From Haemonchus contortus (taxonomy: Eukaryota > Nematoda > Chromadorea > Rhabditida > Trichostrongylidae): a stretch of DNA of 64,000 bases. A program made the position numbers and the translations under genes. The stretch covers positions 38,914,468-38,978,467 of the forward strand of contig LS997563.1 in assembly GCA_000469685.2 (NCBI GenBank). Direction: 5' to 3'. Shown here one piece after another: positions 24,813 to 38,409 of this stretch (the first letter of the stretch is position 1; every line of letters begins with the position of its first letter). The notes below the pieces were generated by a model. It was not told the DNA's origin. It saw only the letters and a program-made list of their open reading frames with translations, and ran no database searches.

Positions 24813-24880
24813 TAACTATTTAAACGTACTATTTGTAAAATTACTACATAACATTACTAAATAGGTCCAAAATGTGACAA

Positions 24881-27800
24881 TCAGATCGACAACTCGAACT
24901 TGACGTCGATCTGTGCAGCACGTGCCAAATGGACGATGTCCGACAATTTCACAACCATTTTGGCAGCCTGAAAAAAACAAGAAATTTCCCTTCAAGACAC
25001 TATCAGCCCCACTAAAACACACTTGACAAATTTCGATTCTAACAGAGGGTAATCAATGTACTACTCAGGCCACTTACAATGGATAAGTAGCTGAACTTAC
25101 ATGACACAAAAAGCATTATGTTGAAGAAACTCAGGTTTTGTGCACTTTGCCTGAGGGAAAATCTAAGAGACAACGTGGGTATGGACTAGACTACTAATCA
25201 TATCAAACTACAGGCCTGGAAATAGTTCTTTCATTCTTCAGTTGTGGAAGCATTCACGGTGTCCCTTGCCGTATTCTAGGTCATATCAACGACCTGAGCC
25301 GCCTTGCAAAAGGATTTTCCATCGTTCTGTAAGAACTTGACGAACATCTCCTCTGCTTCGCTGCCCTACAGACACATCCCTTCATTACATATAGATGTAT
25401 CCTAAAACATCTGGGGCGTACGCCCCACGGACAGAAGCAGGACCTAGGAATGGCAGAGGTATGAGAACAAATCTCATATCATTCCACATCTGACATGATG
25501 GATCGACCTGCCTATACATTCGAGGGGATGCCATAGCACAAGGAGTATATGTTATCGGAAATTTGTGCCTGAAATCAGTTTACAAACTTCAAACGGAAAT
25601 CGAGATCAGCCTTGAAACGCATCCTGGATTATCCATCTCATGTTGAATGGCTTTAGAAACATATGATTCAAACTGAGTTAAAATTGAAGTCACCTCTTTT
25701 CAGCCTTTAATACAAAGCAGATTGTAACATCTGTCTTTAGATAACACACTCACCTCATCCAGATTGTCACAGGGGAGGATTCTGAGCTGCGATGTGGCAA
25801 TGAGCGCTTTCGCGTCTTCGACCTTGGTTCCTGCAATCGTGACTTTTCTATGCTGTTCTAAGAAACCATTTGGTTTCAATCCAGGCATTATTTCAATGGT
25901 ACTGTAAAATGCAGGGGTCACGCGTTTTCAGAACCAACACAAATATGAGATTTTCACCACGTTTGTAGATCCAATAACAAAAACTCGAGATAATGTTCCG
26001 ACATAAGTATGACAGAGGTGATAGAAGTACTTGAACTTCATTCTGGAGCAGCCAAAATAAAAGAGAAAAGAAACTTCACAAAAAAGCAAATAAATTGTAC
26101 CGTTCTAGAGCAATGGTAGGTGGAGCCTAGGAAAATCACCTCTTCTGGACCACAAGCACTTCCCAAATCAATAATTTACCAAGTCTGACATTAAATAAAC
26201 CAACCTTGGAGTCGAACAACGATCGGGATCTTAAGATTCAGTTCCTTTGTTGCCTTGATAATTCCTTGAGCAATGACGTCACAACGCATGATACCACCGA
26301 AAATATTCACGAGGATGGCATTTACCTAGAAATGTTTGACACTACAACAATTAACAATCGCATAAGAAATACTCAGTGTATCCTGTGAAAAAAATAAGGA
26401 CGTTTAAAAATAGTAAAACATAAAAATAGCAAAATCATGGCTCGCAAAAATGCAAAATTCCGGGAATTTAGCGAACTTTACTCCCGAGCCCTGCCATGCC
26501 TTATTAGGTCTGAATATTCAGGCAGATGAATTCTTACAGGAACTACTTAAGGAAGCAAAAATGACAAGATGATAAAAATGTAAATTCCACAATTTTATAG
26601 CCACCACAAATCTACAACTTTGTGTACACGAAAAACTTTGAATTATAGTGGGTTGCCAACTTCGATTAGTATCTAGTAATTGCCATTTACAACGAAGCTT
26701 CTTGAGTACCTTCTTCTCATCGGCAGTAATTATTTTGAATGCTTCTGTGACTTGTTCAACTGTAGCACCACCTCCTACATCGAGGAAGTTCGCAGGCTCT
26801 CCTCCGTGAAGTTTGATTATATCCATGGTAGCCATTGCCAATCCAGCACCGTTCACTGAAACCAACAGGAATAGATGAACCTTTCCATACTTTTAGAAGA
26901 GACACCTCACCACCGTCTTCTTTTTAGTTACTCACCCATGCATCCTATATTACCATCAAGACGAATGTAATTCAGGCTCGCCGCTGCGGCGCGTATCTGA
27001 ATTGGAGCTCTTTATGATGGACAGGTTTGTACAGAAGAGGTTTATTACATACAAATCCTTCACAGTACACTCAAAACATGTGCACTACCTCTTCCACCTA
27101 CAATCCCCTTAAAACACTGACAACTAAGAGATCTTTTCTTCCCGAAAGATCTGTGGAAACCAGTAAACAACAAAAAAAGCGTTTTGCTGTTTACACAAAC
27201 CATTTCGACAACCCTTTGGACGAACCGTGACTGAGTTTTTTTGCATAACTTTTTAAACTAGTAGGAAGAAACTGCCTTCAAAGAAAAGAAAACTCAACAT
27301 ATTCAAAAAATGGGAATGCTGTAACATAGGCTACCTACCTCTAGAGGATCCTCTTGTTTGGAATCCTTGAGTTGGAAAAGTTCCTTCTGACGGAATTGAG
27401 CATTAGTATCCAGTAATAGTTTGCAGTCCATGCAGTAGACTTAACAACTCGAGTATAATAAAACATGTCCTCTTATAGCAGATTAGGAAATCTACCATTT
27501 CCATTCACATCTTCAGCCATAGGATTAATTTCCAAAAGTGTTGCATCAGTGTTGCGGAACAGCTGATACAGTTTCAATATGATTTCAGCAGCCTGCTTTT
27601 GACAATCACCCTGCAAAATTACATTCACATTTAAAGAAATATAAAAAACCAAAGAGAGGACGTCTGACACATGCCTGGAATCCCATTCGAGTGGAAATAT
27701 CAGCCGCGATTTCGGGTGTTACGCCTAGACTCATATCTATTGGGACTTTGATAATAGCGTCAGGTTCGGTAGCCGCAACTTCTTCGATATTTACACCACC

Positions 27801-30800
27801 ACGTGATGATCCAATCAAAATTGGACCCTAAAATTGTTGTTGATGCGTAATAAAAAAAACCAAAACATTTGAGAGAAGCACCAAGTCATCCAGGCAAAAA
27901 AAAGAAATAAGTTATAAGGTTGATTATTCATATAAGTAATAAAAATTATGAAGAAATAGAAGAACAGCAGCTGAATTCAATTCGCAACTCATTACTGGCC
28001 ACGTTGTTCACTCCACTGGCGTATTTCTGAGTAATAATTTTTTCCAATTCAAAGAAATACTGCAGAGAATTAATGGGTACAAGTTACGGTCACAAAAAGA
28101 TGACACAATTCAAAAGCATGCTGCGCAGTGCAATTAAAATGTCTCCCATAGTAGGTTAGCAGTTTTTAGCCTTAAAAAACAGCCTACCCGTAGAAAGCTA
28201 GAGTTTCAAATAAGAAAATTTCGTTAAAAAAAGCTAACGTTGATCTGTCAGATAATTATATTTATGCAGCCAACAATGCAAGATAAAAAAGTTTCTACAT
28301 GAAATAAAAGATGCTGACACCATGCAAAGCTCCATACAACTATTTTAACATAAGAAAAAAAGAGACCCAAAGCTCGTAACCTTTGAAGCCTTCAATCACC
28401 TCAAAAAAAAACATTGAAGTTCCACATATATGTAACAAAAATAACGATTAAAGAAAGGAACCATAATGGCGAAAACGTGACGTCTGCGACGCTATCAAAG
28501 CAATGATTAGCAACTCTCAATATTTTAAGGATTGCGTGAAGCAAAATAACATTAAAGACGTCTATATCTCCATCTCACACACTGTTAACATATCAATAAG
28601 GAAAGTTTGCTCACATGCGTATTCCTATCCAGAGTTATTGAAAAGTAGTATTCGCGGCGAGTGAAAAGACGCTTGCAGACCATAACCTGAAAATCCAGCT
28701 CTGTCATATATTCGACTTCCCTTAGCATAATTATCCATCAGATTAGGCCATCTTACACTATTCGACAGATAAGACTAGTTGGAAGACTTGCCTGACATAG
28801 GCTTTCTCCTTACATTTTCCTAAATCGCTTAAATGTGAGATAACTCAACTCCATCATACTACTGATTTTTTCGTGCCAACAAGACTAATACCTCATTTCT
28901 GACGTAATACTCTCAAAATAAAAAAAGTTGTGGCCAAAATTGACAACGTAAAACTCATTGATCTTGCTGTTTTCTAGCTTTTCTGATTTTTTTGCTTCTT
29001 TCTGATGAACATAAAAGAACATAGTGTGGTTCTTCCTCTTAGAAACGATTGTCACGCTCGAGCTTATGCAATTAGTTCGAAAAAGTGGCTATTAAACCCT
29101 AGTATAGTCTCAGCTAAGTGCGCTGGAAATAACTACGCATTATTGTTGGTTTTATGTTAACGTGATTGCTGTACTATCGGCACTCAAACATAACTTTTCC
29201 ACAACTGAACCTAATGTCGCACATCCCCAAATCAGATTTTCAACAAACTGTGTACCCAACTACGTGGAAGGACGATACTGAGCTTGACTACAAGACTCGA
29301 CTAGGATTATTCAAACCACCCAAGGGTATGTTACAGAATCATTGTGCTGTTTAACAACTGTTACACTTCCGTACCTCTTCGCAGAGCTTTCCACGATGGT
29401 CAGTTTGTTTTGTGATTAGATTGGATCCAATCATCATCTTTGCCTTTTCCATTGCTTCGTCTGGTCTGAAGTTTCGAGAATTGTACGCACTCAAATTCAC
29501 ATATTCATTTTTATTTCCTCTTACGTGAAAACAACTTGGACTCCTCCTTGGAGACCTGAATCGAACCGTCCTTTTCCTCGGCCACCAGCCAAAACTTGGG
29601 CCTTTATTACATAGTCTTTGCCACCTAAATAACCGAAAAAGTGAAACAAAGTGAAACACAAGTCTCAAACAAACAAACAAACAAACGACAATCATCAAAT
29701 GTACCTATTCTTTCTGCTTGCGCTCTAGCCTCCTCTGCTGTTTTTGCGACGCCAAATGGAGGAACCTTCAAAATATAGTTGAGATCACAGAATGATAGAA
29801 TTCTGCGAGGGGTGAAGAACAATCAGATTGGTCAGGGTTGCACTTCAGTCTTTTTCATTGGCCTCCTGCGACAATTTATCTGAGATGATGAAAAAAGGGC
29901 TGAACTGTCGACTCATTGAACTTGTTTTTGACACCCGTGAATGCTATATCAGGAGTTTGAGCATCTTTCAAAATACGAACTGAACAACACGCTTAGTCCA
30001 AACAAGACATTTACTCGCACCTTTTTCATGGTGTCGTTCTTCGACAACTCACTACTTTTTGATGCTGATAAGCTATGGCTGAAGTGCCATTTACAACGTG
30101 AGGGCAAGCGGGGCTCGATAATGTAAGCGATAATCAGCACGGTGACCGAAAAGCATTCTTGGGGTTCAAGCCCGCTGGGCTAAAGGCTTTGCTTCTAGCT
30201 CCATCTTTGTCGGACAAGCGTGTCATGTAATGCGGCAAAAAGGTAAGGTTGACAAACAAAATCATACGGTATGATATTCACAGCACAATTCCAACAAGGT
30301 TTTCGCTCAAACTAACGGGAATCAGATCGTATGATGATTTTACGACACAATTGACACATATATAGGCATAACATCTGTTTGTAGGCGTTTACTATAACGC
30401 CTGAAGTTCCCTAGTAGGGATATATTTGGCTTTCCATCAGAATGATCTTTTCCTAGCACCCGCGGAGCTCTCAAGCAATTAAGCACGCTAATACCAAAGG
30501 ATTCCGCAAACTAAACTCAAAATTAGAAGGCCACTCATGCCACCAAACCATCGTTGTATTCTCTCTATAGTACAATGAAAACTTTAGGAAGTTCCGGGCC
30601 ACATGTATACAACCAGCGAGTAAAAATGGTGGACGAATGGGAGAGAACTCACATTGATGTTTTCCTTCTGAAGAATTGCCATTCCATGATGTTCTTGTAG
30701 CATTAATGTGCGCGCAGACAAATATAACACCTCAAATTGGAAGCAATAAAAACAAAAAAAAAACTCCTAGAAAGACTGGTACCTTCTGGGGAGCATTAAC

Positions 30801-30824
30801 AATCGATTGAATCGTTCGAAACAT
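24881..30824 (-). CDS. SUCLA2: Succinyl-CoA ligase (ADP-forming) beta subunit, mitochondrial
   Basis: It pairs with the alpha subunit in the mitochondrial matrix and converts succinyl-CoA to succinate with ATP formation (TCA cycle). Fourteen exons on the minus strand: 30824-30783, 30730-30653, 29765-29705, 29624-29525, 29465-29375, 28686-28615, 27827-27675, 27610-27496, 27439-27339, 26996-26936, 26855-26710, 26325-26205, 25830-25754, 24967-24881. They total 1305 bases, 434 residues plus TGA, about the usual animal length, and every phase fits. The start [14 protein letters not shown] is a basic transit peptide. Motifs: GGRGKG at 74-79 and LEINPMAED near 225 (ATP-grasp), [10 protein letters not shown] at 155-164, FLDVGGGA near 315, [11 protein letters not shown] at 346-356. 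The ATP rather than GTP type is inferred from closer similarity to SUCLA2 (worm suca-1). Intron 7 uses a GC donor, and several acceptors are weak (TTGAG, TGAAG, TTAAG). Confidence 0.95.
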
Positions 30825-30853
30825 GGCGTCGTGCTGTTCAGAAATTGGTAAAT

Positions 30854-30860
30854 CTGGAAA
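30854..30860 (-). promoter_or_regulatory. Candidate spliced-leader acceptor of SUCLA2
   Basis: TTTCCAG lies 29 bases upstream of the SUCLA2 ATG with no matching donor or upstream exon. In nematodes this is the typical look of an SL trans-splice acceptor. This is an inference; RNA reads starting at 30853 with a leader would prove it. Confidence 0.45.
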
Positions 30861-31968
30861 CAGCAAAATGTGACCTTGTCATTGTGAAATGGTGCACGAA
30901 TACACGGTATTACGCCTAAACAGAAACAAAGGAGGATAATGTTTTTCGTGAGACTTCAACAAATTCAAGGAGGAAACTAGCCGGTTCCATTTATAGTACA
31001 AATGTCGACGCCGACGTCAGCGTCCTGAGCCCACGCCAATGCTGGCGCCAGCCATCGATTGATATTGTGCAGATTCACGATCAGAAGATGAAAATCACTC
31101 TGCTGAACACACTGTGGAACCGTTCAGACTAGGACAACCTCTGCCGGAGGATGGACAGCTGGTTCAGGTAGGAAGGACTAGATCAGTGGGCGTCTGTATC
31201 TTTCAGTTTACCTCATATTGAACTTCGATTGATCACGCTCATCGATTCTCTGGATGTTCTTTTCCCTTCCTTCTTCTTATCACTGCTTGCCAGATACTGA
31301 GGAAACAGAAAATCCATTCTAAAACGTATAAGTTCCAAGCAAGCTAAGGTTTTCCCTCCATATTTCATGAGAACATTATGGTGTGCTTTCTTTGTGAATG
31401 GCGGCTGCACATCGAGGAGCCCGCCGAACGGAAATTTATGACTTTCGCCATGAAACCGAACGGATAAAAAAGAAACAGGGCACAGAGCGAACCAGATGCT
31501 GTTTACAGTAACAAGGAATTTGTTCAAGACTTATCTGATTCTTGCGTAAGATATTCTTGGATATTGATCGGACATATTATAACTTGGGTGTCAACTCCGT
31601 TCAGCGCTTTCTCTAATCTTCCAAATCAGTTGGTTTCAATTTTTACAGAAGAACCGGCATAATGAATGTACCATAAATATAGCCAAATAAGTGTTAGGGA
31701 TTTGATTCCAAATTGCAATCTTTCTGTAGTTTGCTACAAACTGATATTATGTATCAATATTATTTTGTGATGGAGCTTGCTTGAACTCTCCACCGAGTTA
31801 GTATTCAAGTTTTTTTCGAAACTGCGGCTTTTTGGAATCCTCAGGATCACCAAACAGCCGAGCATCAGCTCAGGTTGATCTTTACTGAAGCCCGACCCAG
31901 CTTGTTTACCATCTCGTGAAGAGTCAACGCAAACTTCACCAGACCTCGAAAAACTCCTCAAATACGCT

Positions 31969-32385
31969 TTGTCTAATGATTACATTCAGGAACTTTGCGT
32001 ATTATTAACTAGTTATTTTCCCAGTAATAGTTGTATTGTAATGATTCGCCGAAGAAGATTGGACTTCCTAAGATTAGCGTTACTGGTACATTTAAGAAGG
32101 CTACAGTCCCTTGTATTCAAGTATCGCTCATCGCTGACAAATCATTATCTGATCGAGAATTCCTACATCGCTGCCCATGCTACACCATGGGACGCTTCGT
32201 TCAAGAAACAAAGTATATACATCGCCCCTCATGAAATGCTGTGTTACACTTCGTTCAAGAAAAGAGATATTGGATTTCTCATTCAGAAAAAGGTTTCCCC
32301 ATCACATGATCAAGCTCATCACTTCATTGAAAAAAGTATCGATTCTTTCGTTCAGAGAACAAACACATCTCCAACACATGAATAA
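31969..32385 (+). CDS. 138-codon frame with an internal 18-residue repeat, doubtful
   Basis: No family is recognised. In frame, residues around 66-101 show two successive 18-residue units, YIAAHATPWDASFKKQSI and YIAPHEMLCYTSFKKRDI. The matching DNA units start at 32164 and 32218, 54 bases apart. A third CTTTCGTTCAGAGAAC-like block follows near 32343. A repeat with a multiple-of-three period is suggestive of coding but could equally be non-coding tandem DNA. There is no signal peptide, and splice context is unclear. Confidence 0.2.
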   Translation: MSNDYIQELCVLLTSYFPSNSCIVMIRRRRLDFLRLALLVHLRRLQSLVFKYRSSLTNHYLIENSYIAAHATPWDASFKKQSIYIAPHEMLCYTSFKKRDIGFLIQKKVSPSHDQAHHFIEKSIDSFVQRTNTSPTHE

Positions 32386-34182
32386 CGACATTCCAGAATG
32401 TTCACATGACACTCTCACCGTTCGCTCGCTCGTTTTCAAAAGGAGACCTAGCAGAGTAAAGAAATACTCCCATCTCCTGGAACTTCGACATCAACCCTTA
32501 TTTCTAACGACTCTGAAGTTGGAGCACTACTTCTAAAAGTATGACAGTTGTCCGTTGAGCTGCTCAGCATGTTTAGTCTTTCAAATACGGAATCGATCAG
32601 TTGAGGAATTCCGAGGGTTTGATGAGAAAATGAGCTGGCTTATTTCTTATTCAAAAATGAGGAGCCAATACCAGCTTATGCTATGATTTTCAGATAGTCA
32701 AAAAATACGAGTGCAGCTCTTTTTTTTTGAGAAATACTACTATGTTTCCTTCCTTTCTAGCGGAGGCGTGCACCAAAACGATGGTATGGATTCCACCCAG
32801 TATGAACCACGTTGAAGGTGGTAAACTTCAGAAATTTGGTCCTAGAGTACGTCAGGAACAGCCTGGATACTCTTACCCACCAGATCTCACAATCTTGAGA
32901 GTCCAACCAAAAAAGCTCCAAAATGAGATCAAATTTGAGATGTTTGTGATGCACTTCGTGGGTTGTTTGAAAAAGGGATGCGCTCGCTATTGGAATGACT
33001 TGCCTATCAACGCTTTCATGACATTATGGCTGAGATGAATCACTATGAATGTAGGCTTAGGTGATAAATCTTACAACCCATTCTATCCAATTAACAACCT
33101 TTCATACTTTGAATTTGAATAGTCCTTCCTGCCAAATGTCTCAACCTAATACATCTACCTCACTTTTTAATTCAAGCTTCAGAGCAACTTTCGCTGCTCC
33201 ATATTTCGAATAGCTTCATTATGCCAGCTCATCAGCAGGGAATAAAGTCAACAATGAATGAAGAAATAAGGAAAAAGCGCCGATTTGGTCTGAATCATCA
33301 TTCAATGGCAAACGGAACCAATCAATAAACTCGGACTTGAAAAGAGAAATAGTAAGAGAAACGAGGAAAAGACGATGTCCATTAACCTGAGAACAAATAA
33401 CGATTTCCTCGAAGTCCTTATTCTCATTAGAAAAATTCAACAAAGGTTATAACCTCACCAGTTCCGTCATAAATCAAATATTTACGGACACTGAACAAGA
33501 GGAAAAGGAGACAAAGACGAAAATCAATAAAACTAATATGAAACGTTTGAAGACAAAGCAAACAATACATGCCACAACAGTGATTCCGCAACCATCGGGC
33601 TTTGTAATACTGCAACTCTCGATCGCGGAGGCTATTTATAACAACTGCGAAGTAGTCTGCAATTGCGTATCGACAGCTACCACCGTAGCCCTACGCTTAC
33701 TTTTATTCATCTTCCGTGCAAATCAGCACAACTTTTGTAACCTTTCTTAGTAATCTGTGTCGTATAGCTGATGTAACATGTTTGATTTTGACCCGCCCCT
33801 CTCCCACCCTGCCGCTTCTTTCCCGATGATCACCTATACTGACACTAGTTGCCTATTTTGCCCTGTCCTTGTTTGTTTCCCACTCTGCTGAGGTATTCAA
33901 ATAGTCTCGATCAGAAAAATGTGAATCTCCGAAAGAAATAAATGTTTCCCCATCACGTGGATTCAGCTCTCCGATCCAAGTTCCCGGAACAGGCTTTCAT
34001 GATGCTCTCAGGCAGCCACAATTGTCCTATCTGTGACCATGGGTCCATAAGAAGAGCAGAATGGTATCAAAGGCAAACAGACAGCAAACTAATAGAGAAA
34101 CTAATCAGTAAAGAAGCATAATAAGGAATGAAAGAGAAGATCCGGAGAAGTATTCCTACAAAGAAATACATACCAGCACTAG

Positions 34183-34308
34183 TTATGTTGCAAAAAGGGG
34201 GCGGTCGACCAGCATGGTGTTCGCACACACGTTGCCATTGGGAGCAAGAGCTTTAACTGCCAACTGGGCACCGCCCATCAACGCACTTTTGACGATGGGC
34301 AACTCGCC
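34183..34308 (-). CDS. Isolated exon-like piece of unknown identity
   Basis: After a CTAG acceptor, 41 codons stay open with GC-rich, coding-like usage: GELPIVKSALMGGAQLAVKA and then LAPNGNVCANTMLVDRPLFAT before TAA. No partner exon was found upstream and no family is recognised. It could be a terminal exon, a processed remnant or chance. Confidence 0.2.
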   Translation of the reverse strand, partial: GELPIVKSALMGGAQLAVKALAPNGNVCANTMLVDRPLFAT

Positions 34309-34693
34309 CTAGGCATATGGCCCATAGATTTGTTCTTAACCATAATATCTCCCCTTGTTTTCCGCAGAAAATCGAGATTACTGCTGCATAATACGACTCT
34401 TCACTTCCAGGTTTCAGCTTTCTCCTTATCTGTTCTTACCTAAATATTCTGAGCCGCAGTTCCTCTCAGGATGTGAGTAATGTATTGCGAGATAAAAATC
34501 CTGAGAAAGCTAGTGCCACACTTGCTAGTGATTGGAACCTGTATTTCCTTACATTAAGCGAGCAGTTCATTAAAAGTAATAAAAAAACTACTCTGATCAT
34601 TTGCATTATCGTAATCACAGCGAGATCAGAGTAGGCAACAAAAGAATAAAAAGAATCTAATAATACCTCCAAACTCTCTAACCATGAATAAAA

Positions 34694-34818
34694 TTAGCCG
34701 TAGAGTGCGGTAATCACCTACTGCACGCGATTACACGAAAGCGATCGAGGTGATTTTACTGCGTGCAATTGCGTATTTTATTTTGACCTACTACGGTAAC
34801 TCTACGATTATTTTATTG
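34694..34818. mobile_element. Short MITE-like repeat, copy 2
   Basis: Similar to 23228-23352. It has inverted ends of the form TAGCCGTAGAGT ... ACTCTACG and no coding capacity. A weaker relative may lie at about 33600-33705 (CTGCAATTGCGTAT, CCGTAGCCCTACG). Confidence 0.55.
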
Positions 34819-37800
34819 TTCTCATAACGACAACTGGGTGGAAGCCGATATTCAGTATGAACCGATACTGACAGCTTCTAATAACTTTGCTGGTTGTATG
34901 AAATGCTTCCAAATTGCTCTCAATAAGTTGAATGAGTCTAATTACTCCCATTCAATTCGTATTTATGTATTTGGAGGTTCCACACACTTTTTAGTAAACT
35001 GTTACCGTTGGGAGTTGTTAGAATGAGCATTTTGCTCGACTATTACTAGTTCAAAGATTTCCTGATTATATTAATTTTTGCATGCCCATAATGTAGTTGC
35101 GAGGGCAAGGAAGGAGTGGCTTTAATCGGTGTAAAAAAACCTCGGAAAAGTATATCGTGTTCGACCGGTAATGCTGAAAGGCGTGGGAACTTGAAATGTT
35201 TGGAACGTCTCAAGTGGATTATCCTGTAACGGTCTCCTTTTCAAAATCCTCACACCTGCGAGAGCATGTCAAAGGCATGCTGACATATTGACACAGTTAG
35301 ACTCGATGATCACTGCATGTTATGTAGTATCAAACATGGTAAGATGAGATACAATTGCTCTTGAAATTGAACTTCGAAATGATTTCGTAATGGAGAAACA
35401 TTCGCAGAGTTTGATTGTTTATCAAACAACTAACAAACATCGAATCACCAAAGAAGCATCGAAAGAATTTTCACATGAATATGCGGAAATACAATATATT
35501 TATAATGGGAACGATAAAAAAGAGATGGCTCATGGCTCATGATCCTTCCCTTATTTTCTATCATTATTCCTGACATTAATTCATTTCAAGTTAGGAAACA
35601 ACGCAATCCCTCACAGGGTAGGTACTTTGTTAATTGAACAACTTCCACAATCAAAATAGTTAAATTTATTACCTCTACAAACAGCGCGTAAGAAACCAAT
35701 ACCGTAAGTAATTCAAATCGAAGTATAAAATCGGACGATCACCCAAATTCACTGAAAATGTAAGCATAGATAACAACAAAAAACTATTTTGATAAGTTAA
35801 TAGAGTAGCTTGAATATTCTCAGCTAGTTCCGGCAATAGCTACCAGTTCTGGCGGAAAAGTTCCTTGCACGCAGGACTGTTATTAGGTCTTGTATGCAAA
35901 ATCTCTGCGGCCCATACTCTCTTAATCGAACTTGTCATCTTGGAGACATTGGAAACTGCAATTTCAAAACGAGCATCTCATCAACCATGCGACGATCAAG
36001 AAATCTTCCTCCTGGGTTGAAGTGAGGACAACCCTAGTCACCTATTCCTAATTGTAGCCTTTGATACTCTGGAGTGTAAGCACTCTCCCCGACAGCACAG
36101 TTTACGAGTAAAATTGTTCTGCACGTCTTCGATTGCACGAAAGTTTTCGATGCGTTGTTGCATCTTTTTCTTCTGTAGTGAGGGACTGATCAGCTGTCAG
36201 CAAGACACCGGCAAACTATTCATGAAAAGAAAAGATGTTGTAAGAATAAATTTATGGAAAAGAAAAACGTATGAGCATGGGATTTTACATTGACAAATGG
36301 CTAACGGCCAGTTACACGAAAAAAACTGACGCGGACTGAACGGAACAATCGCAACCTTTAACTACACATGATTCCTCGGTTCATCGGGTTTCTTGGCTGT
36401 TGAGTTGTGCTGTGCTCTTAATGACTTCTAGACACAGCTCAAGGAATACTTCTCGTAATCTGAAAAAGTTGACCACTTATTATTGTCAGCTGATAGTTCC
36501 TTGCACTCAAACAAGAAACGTAGTAAAATCCATGAAAGTAAGGATGCCGAATTTCCAGTAGCCAAATGCAATTGGGAATGTTTCATACCTGAAGAAGGAA
36601 AAAACAGCTTTTGAAAACTGGACTGAAAAACTTTCATGGGACAGACATTGTCAAATGGCTATCGCAAAAGACCATAAGTCTGAAAAAAATTCTCTAGAGC
36701 ATTTCAAAGGAGAGTATTGAACTTTTAAAACTCACACTTTGATGGGGTTCTTGTGTACTGAAACTTCGATACAAACTAACCGATTTACATTATTTATCCT
36801 GCACTTCAAGATTTGATTCTTGCCTGCACAATTCATAGTTGTCGACTAGAAAAAATTAGAAAACAATAATGAATATTTGAAAAAACAAGTGACAAGACAG
36901 GCATCTTGGAACATACTCTAGCTCAAACTCTAGTAAGGAAAAACAGAAGACAGAAAACGGCTAACGAATTGAAGCTGAGATAATGGACAATTTGCAATCC
37001 AGGCTTTATATCAGTTCGCTATTTCGATGAGAGGACCACCAGATGACACAACTCGGAGCTACCTCGAAATAAAAATTGTTTAGAAACGGTAAAGAAGGGG
37101 AAGCCATGGTGATTAACTCGGCGGAGCAATTTAGTTCTTACGAAGTTTAATCCCAATTGCGATTAAGGCTTAGTTCCGCCATAGTATAAAAACACTTACT
37201 TTGCGAGCGAAACAAATAAGCAAATTGATAAATGAAGCGCGAGAAGGGAACACTGGATGGCTTTATTTTTCAACTTGTTGGATCTTCTTCAAACCTTGGG
37301 TCCGGCTTTATTCCGAGCGCTCGCTGTGAAGACAGTAATCCCGAGCCCAGGGTTCATAGATGACTTCAAGAATGGGGTGGAGTGTCATGATTTGACCGAA
37401 CCACTTACCATCCACCATCACTCAATCGCTTTTCACCTACCTTTTGATCGTTTTTCGGATGTGAGTGTAAGCAGCAGTCGGCAACCAGCTATCTATACCA
37501 GCAAAATGTCTTTTGACATGTGTCATGTCTTTATGCAAATAAACCTTTTTGCTATCTAATTTTCTTAGAGCGAAGAAACACTTATAAATAGTTGTCTACG
37601 ATACGGAAAAAATGGATGAGTTAATTACCCAAATTCAGTAGTGGCTACAGCACTTCTTTTAAGACCAGAGGTTCGCGAATGAACCAAAGAGGAGAGGAAA
37701 ACATGGCCCTTATGAACACCTGAAACCCAAGTAATATTAGAATGGCCACAGTCGAGAAATGATTGACAAAAAGTTGAAAATTGCATTTAAAAGACGCTGT

Positions 37801-38368
37801 GTAAATGTACCCCCCTAACCCGTGTGGTTACATACTGCAAGCACCGTAACCTTACGTCTAATATTATTATAAGGTAATAACATTTACTTGACCACGCTTT
37901 GAACTTCCACTAGCCATTTGAAAAGGAGCTAATGAATGCCTCAAAAAGGGCTTCACTTAGTCACGTAATTCCGATAGGAACAATTGAAGTCCTTTTTTGA
38001 ACAAATCGGCAGATTTTTTATTCAAAAGAATTAGTTTTAGAGAATTCTAGTTAGTACCGAAGATTTCAAAAGTCTTTCTCAAGCTCCCTTTTTGTCTCAT
38101 GGCTTCGTTTAGAGGGTATCAGAATCCTTAAGCTCGATGGGCCTTTAACAAACCTCATTATTTAGCTTTTTTGTATGCCTTTCGAATCATCATGAATTTC
38201 TAGAGCATTTTGCAAGAGTTTGTATTGAATATGACTCACGTATGCATGCTGACTCGCTTGCATTAGTTACGTCAATGAAAAGATGTCCTTCCGCAAACGG
38301 AAATCCTGTTCCGCACCGGAATGACTCATTCACGTACGGCCGGTTTCACGCCGCCGTCCGGCAGCTTC

Positions 38369-38409
38369 CGATAAAAGCTGTCCCGGCAGCAGTCTGAAGC
38401 ACGTAAAAG
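38369..38409 (+). promoter_or_regulatory. TATA-like promoter of the cysteine-repeat gene
   Basis: CGATAAAAGC at 38369-38378 is followed after about 30 bases by AGTCTGAAGCACG and then the ATG at 38410. The spacing suits a TATA-type core promoter with a very short 5' UTR. The same arrangement recurs at 20205-20265. Confidence 0.5.

Larger units (their letters stand above)
31000..38360. other. 7.4-kb divergent intergenic region, no firm gene
   Basis: It lies between the start of SUCLA2 (minus) and that of the cysteine-repeat gene (plus), so it should contain the regulatory sequences of both. Frames such as 31213-31527 - and 32727-33038 + show no family motifs. A doubtful frame with an 18-codon repeat (31969-32385), a lone exon-like piece (34183-34308) and a MITE-like repeat (34694-34818) are listed separately. 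Confidence 0.4.
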
